From Gonatopus flavifemur (lineage: Eukaryota; Arthropoda; Insecta; Hymenoptera; Dryinidae): DNA of 64,000 nucleotides. Below, one piece after another: positions 49,066 through 61,660 of the stretch (position 1 is the first letter of the stretch; the number at the start of each line of letters is the position of its first letter). Below the pieces are notes generated by a model. It saw nothing but the letters and a program-made list of their open reading frames with translations. It did not search any database and was not told the DNA's origin. A program made the position numbers and the translations under genes. The DNA lies in the NCBI GenBank assembly GCA_018340375.1, contig JAFFJZ010000003.1, forward strand, positions 27,280,001-27,344,000, read 5' to 3'.

Positions 49066-50836
49066 TCAGAATACTCGCAGAGTAATATTCGTACTCTATC
49101 TAGCACGTTGATACGTTCCATTCGTCATTCTCTTTGCTTTTCTAGGGGACTCGCTTGGTTTTCCGACTGTCGTTTGAATTCAATCGAATTCGCAAAACAT
49201 TCAGCTAATACCAACTCTCAAGATAATAAACACTTTTCGCAGAAATAGAATACCATCGGAGAACTCTTCAATAATTGTCCCCGATACAAGAGTGATACAC
49301 GTTAAAGCCGAGGCTTAATTCTCCGACTGCAGCGTTTAATTCTATCCAGACACGACAATATTGTAATCCACCATAGCTCCGCTCACGTATACATGGAATT
49401 GATATCCTCCTGTTTATGAATAATTCGGATTACTCGTTGGCGTTCAAATGAACACAACGTATGCGTGGAATATCGTCCCTCTTGACTCACGATTTTCTCT
49501 TCACGCGCGTGGAGCCAATCTCTTCCACCCACGCTCTGTTCAAATGAAACTACGATATGAAGAATAATAATAATTTCGTAATATTTCCACATTGGTTTTG
49601 AAAAATCAATTAATTCCTTTTTCTTTCTATTTCGTGCTTTGAGAAGTCATTTTACAAAGTACCGTAGAGAACTCGAGCGGTATTTTTCTACAAGAGAATA
49701 TGAGAGCTTCATTCCATTTGTTTTCTTATTTTCTTTTTTTCTTTTCTCGTTGCCGATACTTTTTAAAGGATCGAGAGGGAGGAAAAAGCATACACACGGT
49801 ACGTGGTGCATTAACGCAACGATGGAGGAGTATGAATAAGTAGAGCATGAGAACAAGCAGATGTTGTTGGGATAAAATAATTGCATCACTACAATTTACC
49901 GTAGGTAAGGAATGAGTGAACACAGAGATTTTCTTTCATGTCTTTTTTTTCTTTCTCTTACCCCGTGCACGTAAGCAACGTACTTGCGTCTATGCTTTTC
50001 ATAGACACACGATGTCTTCCAATGAATAGTTCTCTGACGTAGTTGCTGGTTTCCTCTCGGTCGCTGCTAGGACGGAAAGTATATTTACTTTCAGAATAGT
50101 ATAATAATAAGGAAAAAGGAGAGAGAACGTGATGCATATTTTTGTCCCTGCGATTGTGAAATCTAGGATTAGCGAAACAACTGATTTCAGCGTAACATGC
50201 GATGTTCGTGCGATTCTATCGACGATGGGTTTCCATGTAAATTACATTCGTTCCAAGGAGCTCTAGTTGGAGAATACTTAGAGTAGATTGCTAGGAGGAG
50301 CGAAAAATCATCGAAGGAGGGAAAAATATCGTGAGCGAGGGTCGGAGGGATCCAATTTCAGAAAAATAAAGACGTGCGAATGTTCAACGCGTTCTAATCG
50401 TGAATCGAAATTCGATTCTATGAATTTTTCAGAAAGTCAGGAATCTTTCGGAAAATACTTTTATAGGGAAATGAGAAAATCAACGAAATTTTTTAGAATT
50501 CAAGAATTTCCAAGGGGAAATTTAACCGCTTCGATTCATTGGCAATCGAACTAGTCGTTAATAATTATTACCTGGGAGAGGAATAATAATTTTATTATAA
50601 ATGCATCGTAATTTCCCAATAGATTCTCTATACGTGCTCAGTGAATCGATAATTATCAAACCACTTCTCTCTTAACTCATCCACTTATTCGTACCTTTGA
50701 AATAGATAATTGAACATACGGTACGTTATCGCAATCACCGAAATGAATTCTTTATCTCTCCTTTGTTTCCCTCATTTCAAATATTAGAGAAACATTTTTA
50801 AATCTCTATCGTCTATTTCCCTCATTCTCATTGCAG
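49066..50836. other. no supported gene
   Basis: AT-rich with short overlapping frames on both strands. Pyrimidine-rich DNA just before 50836 provides the acceptor context of the next candidate. Confidence 0.5.
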
Positions 50837-50893
50837 CGTTTAAAAATGAGCGTGAACACGTTGAATTTTGCACTGAGCAATTGCTTCTCCCAG
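50837..50893 (+). CDS. candidate 57-nt microexon, possibly carrying a start codon
   Basis: The acceptor is good (CCCTCATTCTCATTGCAG, to 50836) and the exon ends CCCAG at 50893 followed by GTACCG. The 57 nt equal 19 whole codons, RLKMSVNTLNFALSNCFSQ, open in phase 0 at both ends, so inclusion would not disturb a frame. The internal ATG at 50846-50848 has a good insect-type context (AAAAATGA), so it might instead be a first coding exon. The donor is only moderate beyond GT. No family recognised. Confidence 0.33.
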
Positions 50894-53800
50894 GTACCGT
50901 TCCGTACTGTTCATTCTGTTTTCTTTGACGTTTTGATTACCTATTTATATTACATAGCGTTTGTTCATCTTTTGTACGATGTACCGCGGAAAAAGCGCTC
51001 TTTGTAACTTCATGCTTTTCGTCATGCTGTATATATATATACTATATATCCATCCTCTCGTCGACGTTTGCCAAGCCTTTTTTCCTTATTTTCTTTTTTG
51101 GAATTAATCCCCAGGCACCTACTACGTCCACCTAATTGCTTCCTCCTAGTAATACTTTCATTTCCACGCCTTTACTACACCAGTAAAACCCAACGTGTCT
51201 CTTTCATTTCTGAACAGAAGCTAGTGCATCATTCTCGTCCTCGCTCTTCCTCTTTTCTCACTTCTTTGTCTTCGCTATTTTTTGTCTTCCTTCCTTTATT
51301 AAGGATTATCAAGTTCAAGTATCCATGACACGAAGGAAATAATCTGCCAAGGTAAAATCATCGTTGTTGCTCCATAGCAACGAAAAAACGATGGAAAAGG
51401 AAGAGTTTAATCGAAAGGTACTTGACTTTATTAATTTTGATATAATATAATCCAATCGCGCGAAGGTTTCAAATTCGTTGCAGCATTGGGAATAAATTTT
51501 TGAATGACAAAAATAGAGTAAACAAATTAATACATCGAGGTCCAAAATCACTCCCATCAAAGTTATCAAACAATTTTATTTTTTTTTGTTTTATGTAACT
51601 TTATCAGAGTCACAAGTTGAAAGGCACAACACGCCTCGATGAGTTTGTTGAAAACAAGTTGAGCGGTGAGTCAGAAACAAGATATCTTTGGTACACTGTA
51701 TTTATATAAAGAAAGCTTTTGTAAATAAAATTCACTTTGCAATATTTCTTGCTCAATCTCGTCCTTCTTCCAGTTCGGTGGATTTGTATCGTTGAAATAT
51801 CAATCAATTACTCTCTTGTATCTTGACGGTACTCGAAGAATATTTAATATTTGTATAAACGATCGTTGAATGAACGTAGTCAACGTAATCTTCGATAATT
51901 TGATGAAATATGGAAAATATTTCAAGATTCGAAAATGACGCGGATCGTCGGAGGAAGATAAAATACGTGATAAAATTCTTTGATTTATCACGTCTGTCGG
52001 GTTTGTTTTTTTTCCCGTTCGATACGTCGGTGAAGGTAAATATTAATTATATTTATAAAATCATGGGAGGCTTTCATACACGATGATTATTGGAACGGGT
52101 TATGTACGGAAACAATGTAGATACGTACGTGCAGAATGTGTTATAATTCGTGTGTCTACAATTTTAATGGCTGATAACTCGAGCTTAATTCACGGACTCG
52201 TTCGCACAATTTGCAACGTGAATTATAAATTTTAATTATCAGTATTAAGTGTTGTCAAAAGCGTTTCGGTCTAATTGGTAGAATGGAAAGAAGATCTATG
52301 AAGCGTTTTCATCCCATCGGAAAATAAAATCTTGAAAATCAATGCGAACGATTCGTATTTTCATTTTCCGATGATGAATGATGTGTTCAATACGGTTGAG
52401 TGTTCAAAATCGATAGTTTATACTGCTCAAACGTTCGAGTAGATTGAAATATAATGGATCGGAGTATTGAATATTGAAAGAGAACATATGTGGTGTTTTG
52501 GTTCTGTGTTTACTTCATTTTGTCTTCACTTCAGTATTATTTGCAGATTGTTCGGAAAGTGAGAATAGACTGTAGACGTAATATTTGTATGTATTTGAAT
52601 GAAGTGCCAGAATTTTCGATGGATAGCGTGATGCAGAATCAATACAGGGAACAGCGGGTTCACATTTCATGTGAAATGTGGTTGATGTGGTTGATTTTAC
52701 AATTACCGAAGAATTGCGTTGAATTAAAAAATTGTATGCTCCAAAAAGGTAGTAATTATCACCATTCACTTTTCTTCGAATACCATGTCACCCCTGCTGA
52801 GGAACTATCTTAGTTTCGCTGCGTGTCGTCTTCTCTAGGAAGAATGATTATCCAGCACCTTCAAAGCCCTTGGAGTGAAGCTAGTCATTAGCAAGATTCT
52901 TCACATAAACTGAAGGGTGACTACACTCATTTTTGCTTTGTATTTTTTCAAAAAGACGCGCGGTAAGATAGCAGTAGTGTTGGTCTCCAAGGGCCAAATT
53001 TTTGAATATGTACCAATAGAAAATAAATTTTGTATTACAACAATTTTCCTTGGCAACCCACATGAATTTGTTAACATACACGTGGCATTCAACATGTCAG
53101 GCTGAATTCGGAAAAGAAGCGAGAGGAATTGAATTTGATGAATAAATAATTCGATCCTTGATTAAAACTACGAACAGATGAAATTTTGACTCGAACATAC
53201 AAGGTTCGAGTACTTTTTTATTGATTGAATTCGTTGCAGAACGAATCTCTCTCTTTATGGTTGAACGAATGCATTGCGCCTATGACAGGGGTGATCTACA
53301 AAGGAAATATATTCCAAATACTGACCATTCGACAAAAAAAACATTCATTAGATGAAAAAAAAGAGTTACAAATATCCTCCCTCTGCTTCCTTCTGGATAA
53401 TTTTGAAAATGAAGTAAAAGATGTGTAAGAAAAAAACATTTAAAATTCATGTACAAAAATGAAATATCCCATTATTCTTGGTTTTTCGAAATATATTGCT
53501 TAATCCGCTTTCCTTTCCATTGTTCCTACTTCGTACAGCCATATATGTTTGTTAAAGAGCTAGCGAATAGTTCCATAGCCTTTCTTCTCCCTGCTTTGCC
53601 TCCTTCTCCAGCTTCACTCCTCTTTCGAATTCAAGTATCCATTGTTGTACTGTAAAGTACATTGCTATACCAACAGACCCTGCACACCTACACGATAGAA
53701 CGTAGGTTAATGATCCTTAAGATACAGTGGACGAAGGAAAAGGTTCTCTTATTCTCATTCGACTTCTCTGTGACAATCACCGCTAGTGGTTGACAACCTC

Positions 53801-56096
53801 GTTCGTATTAAGCTCTAGGCAAAGCCTCACTTCGCTTTTCACAGCAACGAAGGCGTGAAAGCATGTCGCATCGGCGAAAGGTCGGGTAAAATTCTACCTT
53901 TGAATATCGTGTAGTATGCGAGGAAAAGCTCTCGTCTGGCCGAATTTTGACGAAATATTGCGGCTGCGATCATTAAAAATCCCCACAACATTTCAACATA
54001 TTTGTTTTCCTCGTCGAGAGAAAAAAGAATTCCTCAAGTTCAACGATACGAATCCAATTATTATGCCACTGGAAATCCCTCCTGAATCTCATCAAGACAT
54101 AATCTCTGAACATAACTGTAACGTTTGGATTCGAGGCCTCGCGAAGAAGAATTTGTCTTTTCTACCCGTGATACAGGAAGGAAGGAAAAAAGGAAATAAC
54201 AACTCCAGGATATCAACCTCTTTCATCCAAGTCATTCGTCACATCAAAACTTGAGCGGATTTCTTACTTCGTGCAGAAATGATCGTATTCTCTTCTCACC
54301 CTTCAGTACTTTATCTCATGTTTGCTTGAAGACATTCCTCTAAGACGACATATATTTGATTCAGTCTACGAGGCTGATTTGCAAAATCTTTTTTCACCCT
54401 TCTTTCCCCCTACTGTCTTTTTTGGTATTAGAGAAAACGAGATTTCTTAAAGCTTCCGCGCGCGGTATAAATCAAAAAACCACGTAACCTTATCAACCGT
54501 CTCCCTTGGAACAGAAAAAAATGAAGAGGGTAAACTGTAACATCTTATCATTTTCAAATCCGTGAAAGCTTCATCGATTTATTGTTTTTTTTTCTTTCCT
54601 TCTTATTCCTTTCCTCGAAATTGCTATATTGAATCACAACCTCCCTTCCTTCTTCTACCCTTCTTCCTTCCCTTTCCGAAGATGAATGAACAAATGAAAA
54701 CAATAGAAGTGTTACACGAGATGTGCCTCTATTTCGGATCATCATTTCTTTTTATACAAAATCCTCATCGTTTTCATTAGTTGAAAAAGATGCTGTTGGA
54801 TAGCATTCGGAAGATGAAATTCACGAGAACGATAAGATCTCTCCGTTTTAATCTTCTCGTTAATTCCATCCACCCTTTTCGCCAACACATTCTCGGTGAT
54901 TTGTAATGATTACAAATCCTTTTCCTCTCCCCCTATATAATTCAGAACTGCCGTGACATTGTCGAGAAAATCCAAGATCCGCCCTTATAATGTAAACGAA
55001 TCGGTTGCAAGAGGGAAGAAGAGAAAGAGAGAGGAGAGAGATCATCCTTTACGGTTCTAGACTAGAAGAACAGAAACAGTTTTCCTGATTGCAAACCAAC
55101 CGAATTCTTTGAGTTTTCTTCCTGTTTTATCTAAGAATACCTTCTTGTACTTCTTTGTCTTCCAATATCCTCCATCTTTTCTACAACGGTGTCGTCGAAG
55201 GAGGTTTACAGGGTGGTATGAAGTTGCAAAAGTTACCTCATAATTCACCATAAATCCACAAGGATCCCTGCAAAAGCTATTCAAAGGATTTTCCGGAGAC
55301 ACCTACATCTGTCGCTCGGTATTCAAAATTATGTTTGAGCTCTGATTATATACCTACCAAGATTCTAAAGCTGATTCACATGTCATAAAATACGAAATAT
55401 CACGATCGAATTATTCTCTTTATGGTTAATCTTGCGAATGAAGATTGGATTCTCGTGAATGTAGATTTCGCAACCTTGAAGCCAATAATGACATGTATAC
55501 ATATGTATATTTATACATATACGTGCTCACACGTAATTCGAATGGAAAGAAGAAGATGAAAGTTTTGATCTTTCATTCTGCGTCCTTTTACTTCTCGTTA
55601 ACCGAAAACAGAAGGAAAGAGGTGAGTTGTAGAAGAGTTGAGGCGATGTAGAGAAAAGAAGAGGTAGAGGGTAGTCAGAGTCAGGCTGGGGTGTTAATTA
55701 CATCAGGGTGTGCTGGCACGTTGCCCGTCTACCGGGTGGGTTCGAGTTGGCATGAGAGGAAAAGGTGGAGGGAACGATGAAAAGAGAGAAAGCTCTCTGC
55801 GTTACTGATACGAGCTGGATAAAGCAGGAAAATGATGAGAGGGTGAAACGTTGAAACGTAGTTGTAGATAGATAGAGGAAGACAGAGAGATGCTGAAATT
55901 TAGTTATAGCGGGCAGAAGAAAGGGAAAAGGAGAGGGTGCAGAGGTGCCACACGATCGATGAGGGGTTCAGTGCTTTGCTGGCACGCTGCCCGTTTCATC
56001 CTCCTCCCCTCGTCCTAACTTCTCGTAGCATCTTCAATTCCCTCAAACCTCCTATGCTCTACCTTTACTGCACCTTCTCTTTATCTTCATCTTCAG
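50894..56096. other. no firmly supported gene
   Basis: AT-rich DNA. At 53241-53291 a TTGCAG acceptor, 17 open codons (NESLSLWLNECIAPMTG) and a weak GTGATC donor form a marginal exon candidate. The 112-codon frame with ATG at 53916 lacks the first-position G bias of coding DNA. Around 55640-55970 the sequence is purine-rich and GC-richer, containing the direct repeat annotated at 55711-55996. Confidence 0.4.
55711..55996 (+). repeat. pair of direct repeats TGCTGGCACGYTGCCCGTYT
   Basis: TGCTGGCACGTTGCCCGTCT at 55711-55730 recurs as TGCTGGCACGCTGCCCGTTT at 55977-55996, 18 of 20 identical, 266 bases apart. Both copies sit in a GC-rich, purine-rich tract quite unlike the surrounding DNA. They could be two binding sites, ends of a small duplication, or chance within a GC-rich patch. 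Confidence 0.5.
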
Positions 56097-56147
56097 ATTC
56101 CTCCAGTGAACCGTGGCAGAGCCAACTGAGTGGAGTCCAGATGCTCG
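56097..56147 (+). CDS. candidate 51-nt symmetric cassette exon
   Basis: A long pyrimidine-rich tract (about 56060-56093) ends in CTTCAG at 56096. The exon ends ATGCTCG at 56147 and is followed by GTAAATC, a good donor. It is GC-richer than its flanks. Its length is a multiple of three, and in the phase using two leading bases it reads SSSEPWQSQLSGVQML, with one trailing G. The other frames contain stops at once. One base of the preceding exon would complete the first codon. It is phase-compatible with the candidate exon at 57789. No family recognised, so it remains a prediction from splice signals. Confidence 0.42.
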
Positions 56148-57788
56148 GTAAATCTCTCAATCGGAATGCAACGAATGCAGGATGCATTTTGCTCGATAAG
56201 TGCTAGGTTTAGAGATGATATCGCTGTACCCATAAAGGATAAAGTTATTAATCGTTGGGCCGCAATTGAAAATGATAATCATGTCAAGATATTACGTAAT
56301 CTTCATACGCTGACAAATTCTCGATAATGTTTTGTTTCATTGAATTATCGTACACCTTCTTTCGTTGTTGAAGTTTACAAAACAACCGAACTGATTTGAC
56401 TTGAAAAAAACAAATTTGTCCGATGATGCAGAGATGTGTTATCTCCTCCTTCCACATCTCTACGTATTTCTCCACGACGCAGAGGTAAAGAGAATTTTTA
56501 ACGACGTCAGAGTTACACGTGTAAAACTTCCTCGACAACCCGGTAGCGGAGCAAACTTGTATGCAAATGCAATGTGGTAAACTAACGTGAAAACAGATCG
56601 CCGAACCGAGAGAAGAATTTAATGGAATCAATAAAGTATTTATCGATGAACTGCTAGCTATCAAATTTTCTGAACCGTCCAATTATTATTCAACTGTTTT
56701 ACCTGTCGTTTCGAATGATTGGATAATTAATGGCATAGGTTGAGAAATTAATCGCTTTTTCCTGATGATACAATCCTGTAATTAGGGAACGCATATGGTA
56801 TTGCACAGATATACATTCGTAATGGACTTCGGAAGAGAAATAGCGACACATTTGCAATGGATAACTAGGTCTCTAGATTATCTGGGACTTTGTAGTATCG
56901 GGAAAATTCATGTCTCTTCCGAATAGCAACATGCGAATATCTTTTCACAATGCAATTACATTTTATGGCAGCGAATTTTCACTTTTGGAGTATTCATAGT
57001 TGAGGGAAGGAAAAATTCTGTAACTTTGTCCAAGGACTTTCTATAATTTTTACAAAGCTAGCTGTCTGACGCAATAACGAATTCAAATGTAATCAATTAT
57101 TTAACAGAAATACAAGTATGAATTTTCCTCAGTAAGATTTGTAACTCGCAACTAATTAATCTTTGTATTCTCGTAACAGCAACTTTACGAAGGAACCTGA
57201 TTAATTATTCACAAGAGATATGAAGGTACGCGTGACAATGGTTACACCGACTATGCAGTATACCATTGTAGTTTAGTTGAGCAATGCAGAACTGATTAAC
57301 ACCCAAAACTGCCCTCAGTCGAACTTCAAGATTTGCGTGGGTGTGTATTATTGGATTTCTGGTTTACACTTGAAATTACACGGTACATCTATCAAATATC
57401 GTCAAAATAAATATATTTTTTCATTTTAGTGAATTCTTGATTGATGTATTGGAAATTTCCAACCTATATATAGAATTCTTCCAATACGAAAGAGAAAGAA
57501 CTGAAAAATTGATTCGATTTTCTGCAAAAATAAACATGACACGAGAAAACTTTCTTTCATTTCGCGCTCGAATATAACGGTATGTTAGGAAGGATCGTAT
57601 CAAAGAACTAATCATATTCTCAGTATTTTTCTATTGAGCTAAACATCGTTCTCCTCGTACCTTCTCATTCGTTATGAAAAATCCAAATCCCCTTATTTCC
57701 ACCACGAATTTAATCATCTCAAAGAAGAGATATGACATGAAAAGACTGGAGGAAGCCTGAAAGGAAGTAACTTCCTTTTTTTTTTCAG
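56148..57788. other. putative intron between two exon candidates
   Basis: AT-rich DNA with no recognisable gene. It ends in a run of eleven T residues and CAG, the strongest acceptor-like sequence seen in the window. Confidence 0.4.
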
Positions 57789-57823
57789 AACATCACTGGG
57801 ACAACGAATTACATAAATTCCAG
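57789..57823 (+). CDS. candidate 35-nt microexon with consensus splice sites
   Basis: It is bounded by an excellent acceptor (uninterrupted T run then CAG at 57786-57788) and an excellent donor (CAG followed by GTAAAGAA at 57824). In the phase that uses two leading bases it reads HHWDNELHKFQ and ends on a full codon. Joined to the candidate at 56097-56147, the trailing G plus leading AA gives a Glu codon and the frame stays open across the junction. A second frame (NITGTTNYINS) is open too. Exon definition from such a short segment is uncertain without transcript data. Confidence 0.42.
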
Positions 57824-59928
57824 GTAAAGAATTACCAAATCTCTAATAGCGAAACGAGTTTTTGATGAAAAAATCCACGAGGTGTCTTTGAAAACTCAAC
57901 CATATAATGAAAACATCGAAATAAAATGAGATTTCGAGCTTTGACTGACGCAAACGGGGTGAAATCTTTTGTTGATTACCATCAACAAATCAAATTTCCA
58001 AGCGTAGTAACAAGAAAAAGATATCAAAGAGCTGGAATAACAAGAATAAGACTTTTAATTAATATAAAAGCTTTTCCACTCTGGGATTGCCTCCGATGCA
58101 TTTGAATCTCGTTACTTAAATCTTATAGATATATACGAATGATCACGCCTGATTGGAAGATGCAATTATTTCTCATTGCTGATCTAGCAAAACTTACAAG
58201 AATTAAGAATTGAGTTTGGATGCTAATCGGTGAGGATTTTCAGACGAGGTAACGCGGCGAAGAAAGCTTCTATCCGGCTGTAAATTAATAACGCGCCAGC
58301 GTAGCGATCCGAGAGCGATCTGAATTGATAGCGAGAAGGTGAGACGAAACGAGGCACCGCGGAAGGGAGGATAACTTATAAATGGTAATAATGAATCGAC
58401 CTCGACGAGGGATGAGATTAGACGAGACTCGAAAAAGATAACGAACAAGTTTTTTCTCTCCTTCCGTATATAGAAGCACCAATTTATAATCATTCTTTCG
58501 AATGGAAAGATAATTTCCTTGAATAGAATTACATACACACACACGTGAAAATACGTGAGATATATGTGTATATAAAATACGTATTTTGTGTTCTCATTCA
58601 ACTTCGGTGCGCTAGTTGAACGGAACCCGTAATTCAATTTAATTAAAATTACGAGTCGACAAAAAAGTTTGAGCGTAGCTTAAGAGCGAAGCTTTTCATA
58701 GGAGCCTTAGCCGCTGTGGGCTTGCGAAGGTTTGCTGAGTCGTATGCAACAGTTTACAGAAGAAAGAAACGAGGAGTCCGTTTGGGAGGGATGATGGTGG
58801 CGGTGGTAGTGGTCGAAAGAAATGGGAGAGCCAAAAGAAAATAATGAAAAGAATTCCTTCGACGGTTCATACTTCTTTTCGCAATTATAAATTGTTTTGA
58901 GAATGCGTTTGCGGAACTTTCGGATGAGATGTATAAGTTTCCAGAGAAGAAAGAGATTTCAATCTTGATTCGAGGGGAGCAAAAAACAACAGATGAGATT
59001 CTCTAATTGTCTCGTGGATTAATGATACATTGATATTCTATCCCCCACGCGAGGTTACGCTGAACGTTCGTTGAAAAAGACATTTCCAAGAAAAAAGGCG
59101 TGTGAACTATCCCCTAATATCCACGAATCGGGAATATCGAATGACAAGTTTCGACACAGCAATATAAAAGTTGCTAAAACTCGCTACTCCCTGCTACACG
59201 AAAGGAATTTTATACCAAGGAAAGTTGGTACCTGCGAGTACACCGGAGGATGGGAAAATACCACTTTTGTTACGAACAAAACTGCATAACTTCGTGCGAG
59301 ACTTAACTGTATAACAGGATGTAGGGAATCCTATAAAATAGCAGGGAATCCTACGGAACAAGTAATACTACTCGTTACCGATATGACGGTTTATCCTTGC
59401 TTTCGAGAAGTTTGCACGATCGTGAATGATGTTTTACAATCTCTCGAGATGAGAAAAAATTGACAACCCTATGCACGCAAATAGAATAAATCCAAATCCA
59501 GGGTACGTTTATCTTGTTTGACTTTATGAGGAGTTTCAAAATCAACAACGCGGTGGAAGAACATGACAAGCAGGAAGAAAAGGAAACCTGTCTCTAATAC
59601 ATACAACGAGATAAGGGAAATACGCGAGACGTAGAGCGAGTTGGCCCATTGGATGAGGTCATGAGGAGAGTGGAAAGGGTGGAAGGCCGAGTTAGTTAGC
59701 TAGTTAGTATTTACCAGCCAAGGATAGAGATACATACCTAACAAAGTATACCTACCAACCTCAGCACAAACCCACGTAGTAGAGTTGTATGCACATCTCT
59801 TCGGCATGAAGAGAAGGCATCGGGGAAAAGAGGAGAAAGAGGTAGACGGAATGAATAGAACGTGAAACCTGGAATGAAGAGAGAAAGAGAGAAAGATAGA
59901 GAAGAAGCCAGAGATAGTACGTGTGCAG
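57824..59928. other. no supported gene
   Basis: AT-rich sequence. A short tandem motif (AGGGAATCCTAY) occurs twice at about 59327-59359. The region from 59640 becomes purine-rich on the + strand, so all three minus-strand frames (59700-60081) are open without implying coding. Confidence 0.5.
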
Positions 59929-60066
59929 GTGCAACATCCAGCCTCGGAGCCCAATGGAATAGGTGGAGCGCAGATGCGCGCGTCCTTTGCCAAGAATGAA
60001 CGTACAGCACGTGTCAGAAACGAGACAAGAATGCGAGACATCTCTCTCCAAACTCCCAACCATTAA
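59929..60066 (+). CDS. candidate terminal coding segment
   Basis: A + strand frame runs from just after a GTGTGCAG site (59921-59928) to TAA at 60064-60066: 45 codons including VQHPASEPNGIGGAQMRASF and FAKNERTARVRNETRMRDIS, with clear purine-first bias and higher GC than its surroundings. It begins in phase 0, which fits the end of the 57789-57823 candidate. Against it, the sequence before the AG is purine-rich rather than pyrimidine-rich, and the frame is open further upstream through an AGA/GAA-rich tract. No family recognised. Confidence 0.22.
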   Translation: MQHPASEPNGIGGAQMRASFAKNERTARVRNETRMRDISLQTPNH

Positions 60067-60565
60067 AACTCGTACAATCATATAAATTTTAACATTTTAC
60101 TAACCGCAAAGAGCTTAATTGGATGTGAATTTTAAAGAAAGTCAAATGAAATCATTATAAAAAGAATGACACGTAAAAATATAAATTCTCAACATTAAAA
60201 TTGTACGAATGATTTAATCCTGTTCCTGAACCTCTTGTTTCTTCGACATATCATTATATCCCGAAGATAAAGGAAAATTTATATCTATAATCCCCGTATC
60301 TACCGGGTGTCCACGGAGAAAATAGTATTATTCCTTCAGGAGTCGTGGAGAGCTGATGGCATTCACCACGGGCTATTGTTCCAACGAGAATGAGAGAAAC
60401 ATAGAGAAAGCGAGAAAGATATATCACACGAAGGGTGAGCGAAAGAGAAAAAGGGACACAGAAATAGAGAGGGGAAGAGCTATTAGATGCCTAGTTTAGT
60501 GGTTACTAGTCCCCGGTTGGTAACACACTATGCGCTTCATTCAACTCGAGTGTGAATCAACGGCC

Positions 60566-60601
60566 ACCTCTCTCTCTCTCTCCCCCTCTCTCTCTCTTTC
60601 T
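60566..60601 (+). repeat. interrupted (CT)n microsatellite
   Basis: CT units interrupted by a short run of five C residues. Confidence 0.9.
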
Positions 60602-61339
60602 CTTATAATTCCTATCAGAGCGGAAGTGGTTGCTTAGGGAATTAGAGAACTCGACTACTGATACATGACGGTCAAACAGCAGCGGCGTAATATCAAAAGA
60701 CAACAGTACAATATTCTATCTGTTCTCACTCTTCCTCATATTTTTCGTTCTCCAATACAAACGATTTTCTCAACAAAATAAATAATTAATCTAAAAACAA
60801 TGGTACTGGGAACAATCGTACATGGAATCCCTCCTTCCTCTTGTCAAAGACAAAGAGAAGTTTGTAGTCGAACAATAACTTACCATTTCAAAATGCGAAA
60901 GAAATAGATGTTGAGAGATTGGTGGAATTCTAAAATATGTCATTAAGGCATAATGCGTATAATTCACACTGAAAAATGATAGGTCTGTTATCTCGAAATT
61001 CAAATAAGATGTATTTTTGATGCACGAATGTTCGTGGAAATTAATTAGTTTCGTGTTAACAATTAAACGAAACCGCGAATTACGTGCCGCGTATGATGAA
61101 TCAAAAAACGATTTACGAATATCGTATACGCGTATCCAAGTTTTATCGAATTATCGCTTACATATGTGAAATTTGACATAATATTTATTAGATTTTGAAT
61201 GAAAATTCCCATATGGAAAACAATCTTTGTACGCTCGGAATGATTTGAATTTAAATTTCAATATTTTGTCAATACCGATACATTTCGGTCTTCCAGGGTT
61301 GACTTCGTACACCAAAGAGCCATCAACGGGAACTTCAAA

Positions 61340-61660
61340 TTTATTATTCATGTAAATGATATGAACATCAGTTTCATGGCATTTGAGAATGGTACTTTCT
61401 GCTGGAGCAGCAATGTATTTTTCATTACAGCAACTTTTTAGCTCCGGCAGCAAAAAAATGTTGACTTCTCCAGCAAAATTTGTTTTTTATTCTATGTGTT
61501 AATATAATACGAAAATTCGCTGCAGGGACAAACATGTTTTGCTGTTACAACCGGAATATCGCTGTCTTGGCTGACAAGGTTGCTATGATAGCCAATTATT
61601 TGCTGCCCCAGCGAAAGAAATCCAGCAAAATTAGATTTTTCAGCTATCGCAGGACGCTAA
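61340..61660. repeat. decayed repeat rich in CAGCAAAA/GCTG motifs
   Basis: CAGCAAAA, TTAGCTCC, GGAGCAGCAATG and TTGCTG units recur in both orientations. The order ATTACAGCAACTTTTTAGCT then GGCAGCAAAAAAATG resembles the interior of the 46835-47034 element (ATAACAGCTAAAATTTAGCT). It is weak similarity only, with no termini identified. Confidence 0.25.

Noticed and set aside
53916..54254. 112-codon + strand frame with a true ATG
   Set aside because: It lacks the purine-first codon bias of coding DNA, has no splice or domain support, and is within the chance length range.
59700..60081. Three overlapping minus-strand frames of 90-119 codons
   Set aside because: The + strand is purine-rich here, which removes stop codons from all minus-strand frames at once; the translations are Phe/Ser/Leu-rich and unrecognisable.
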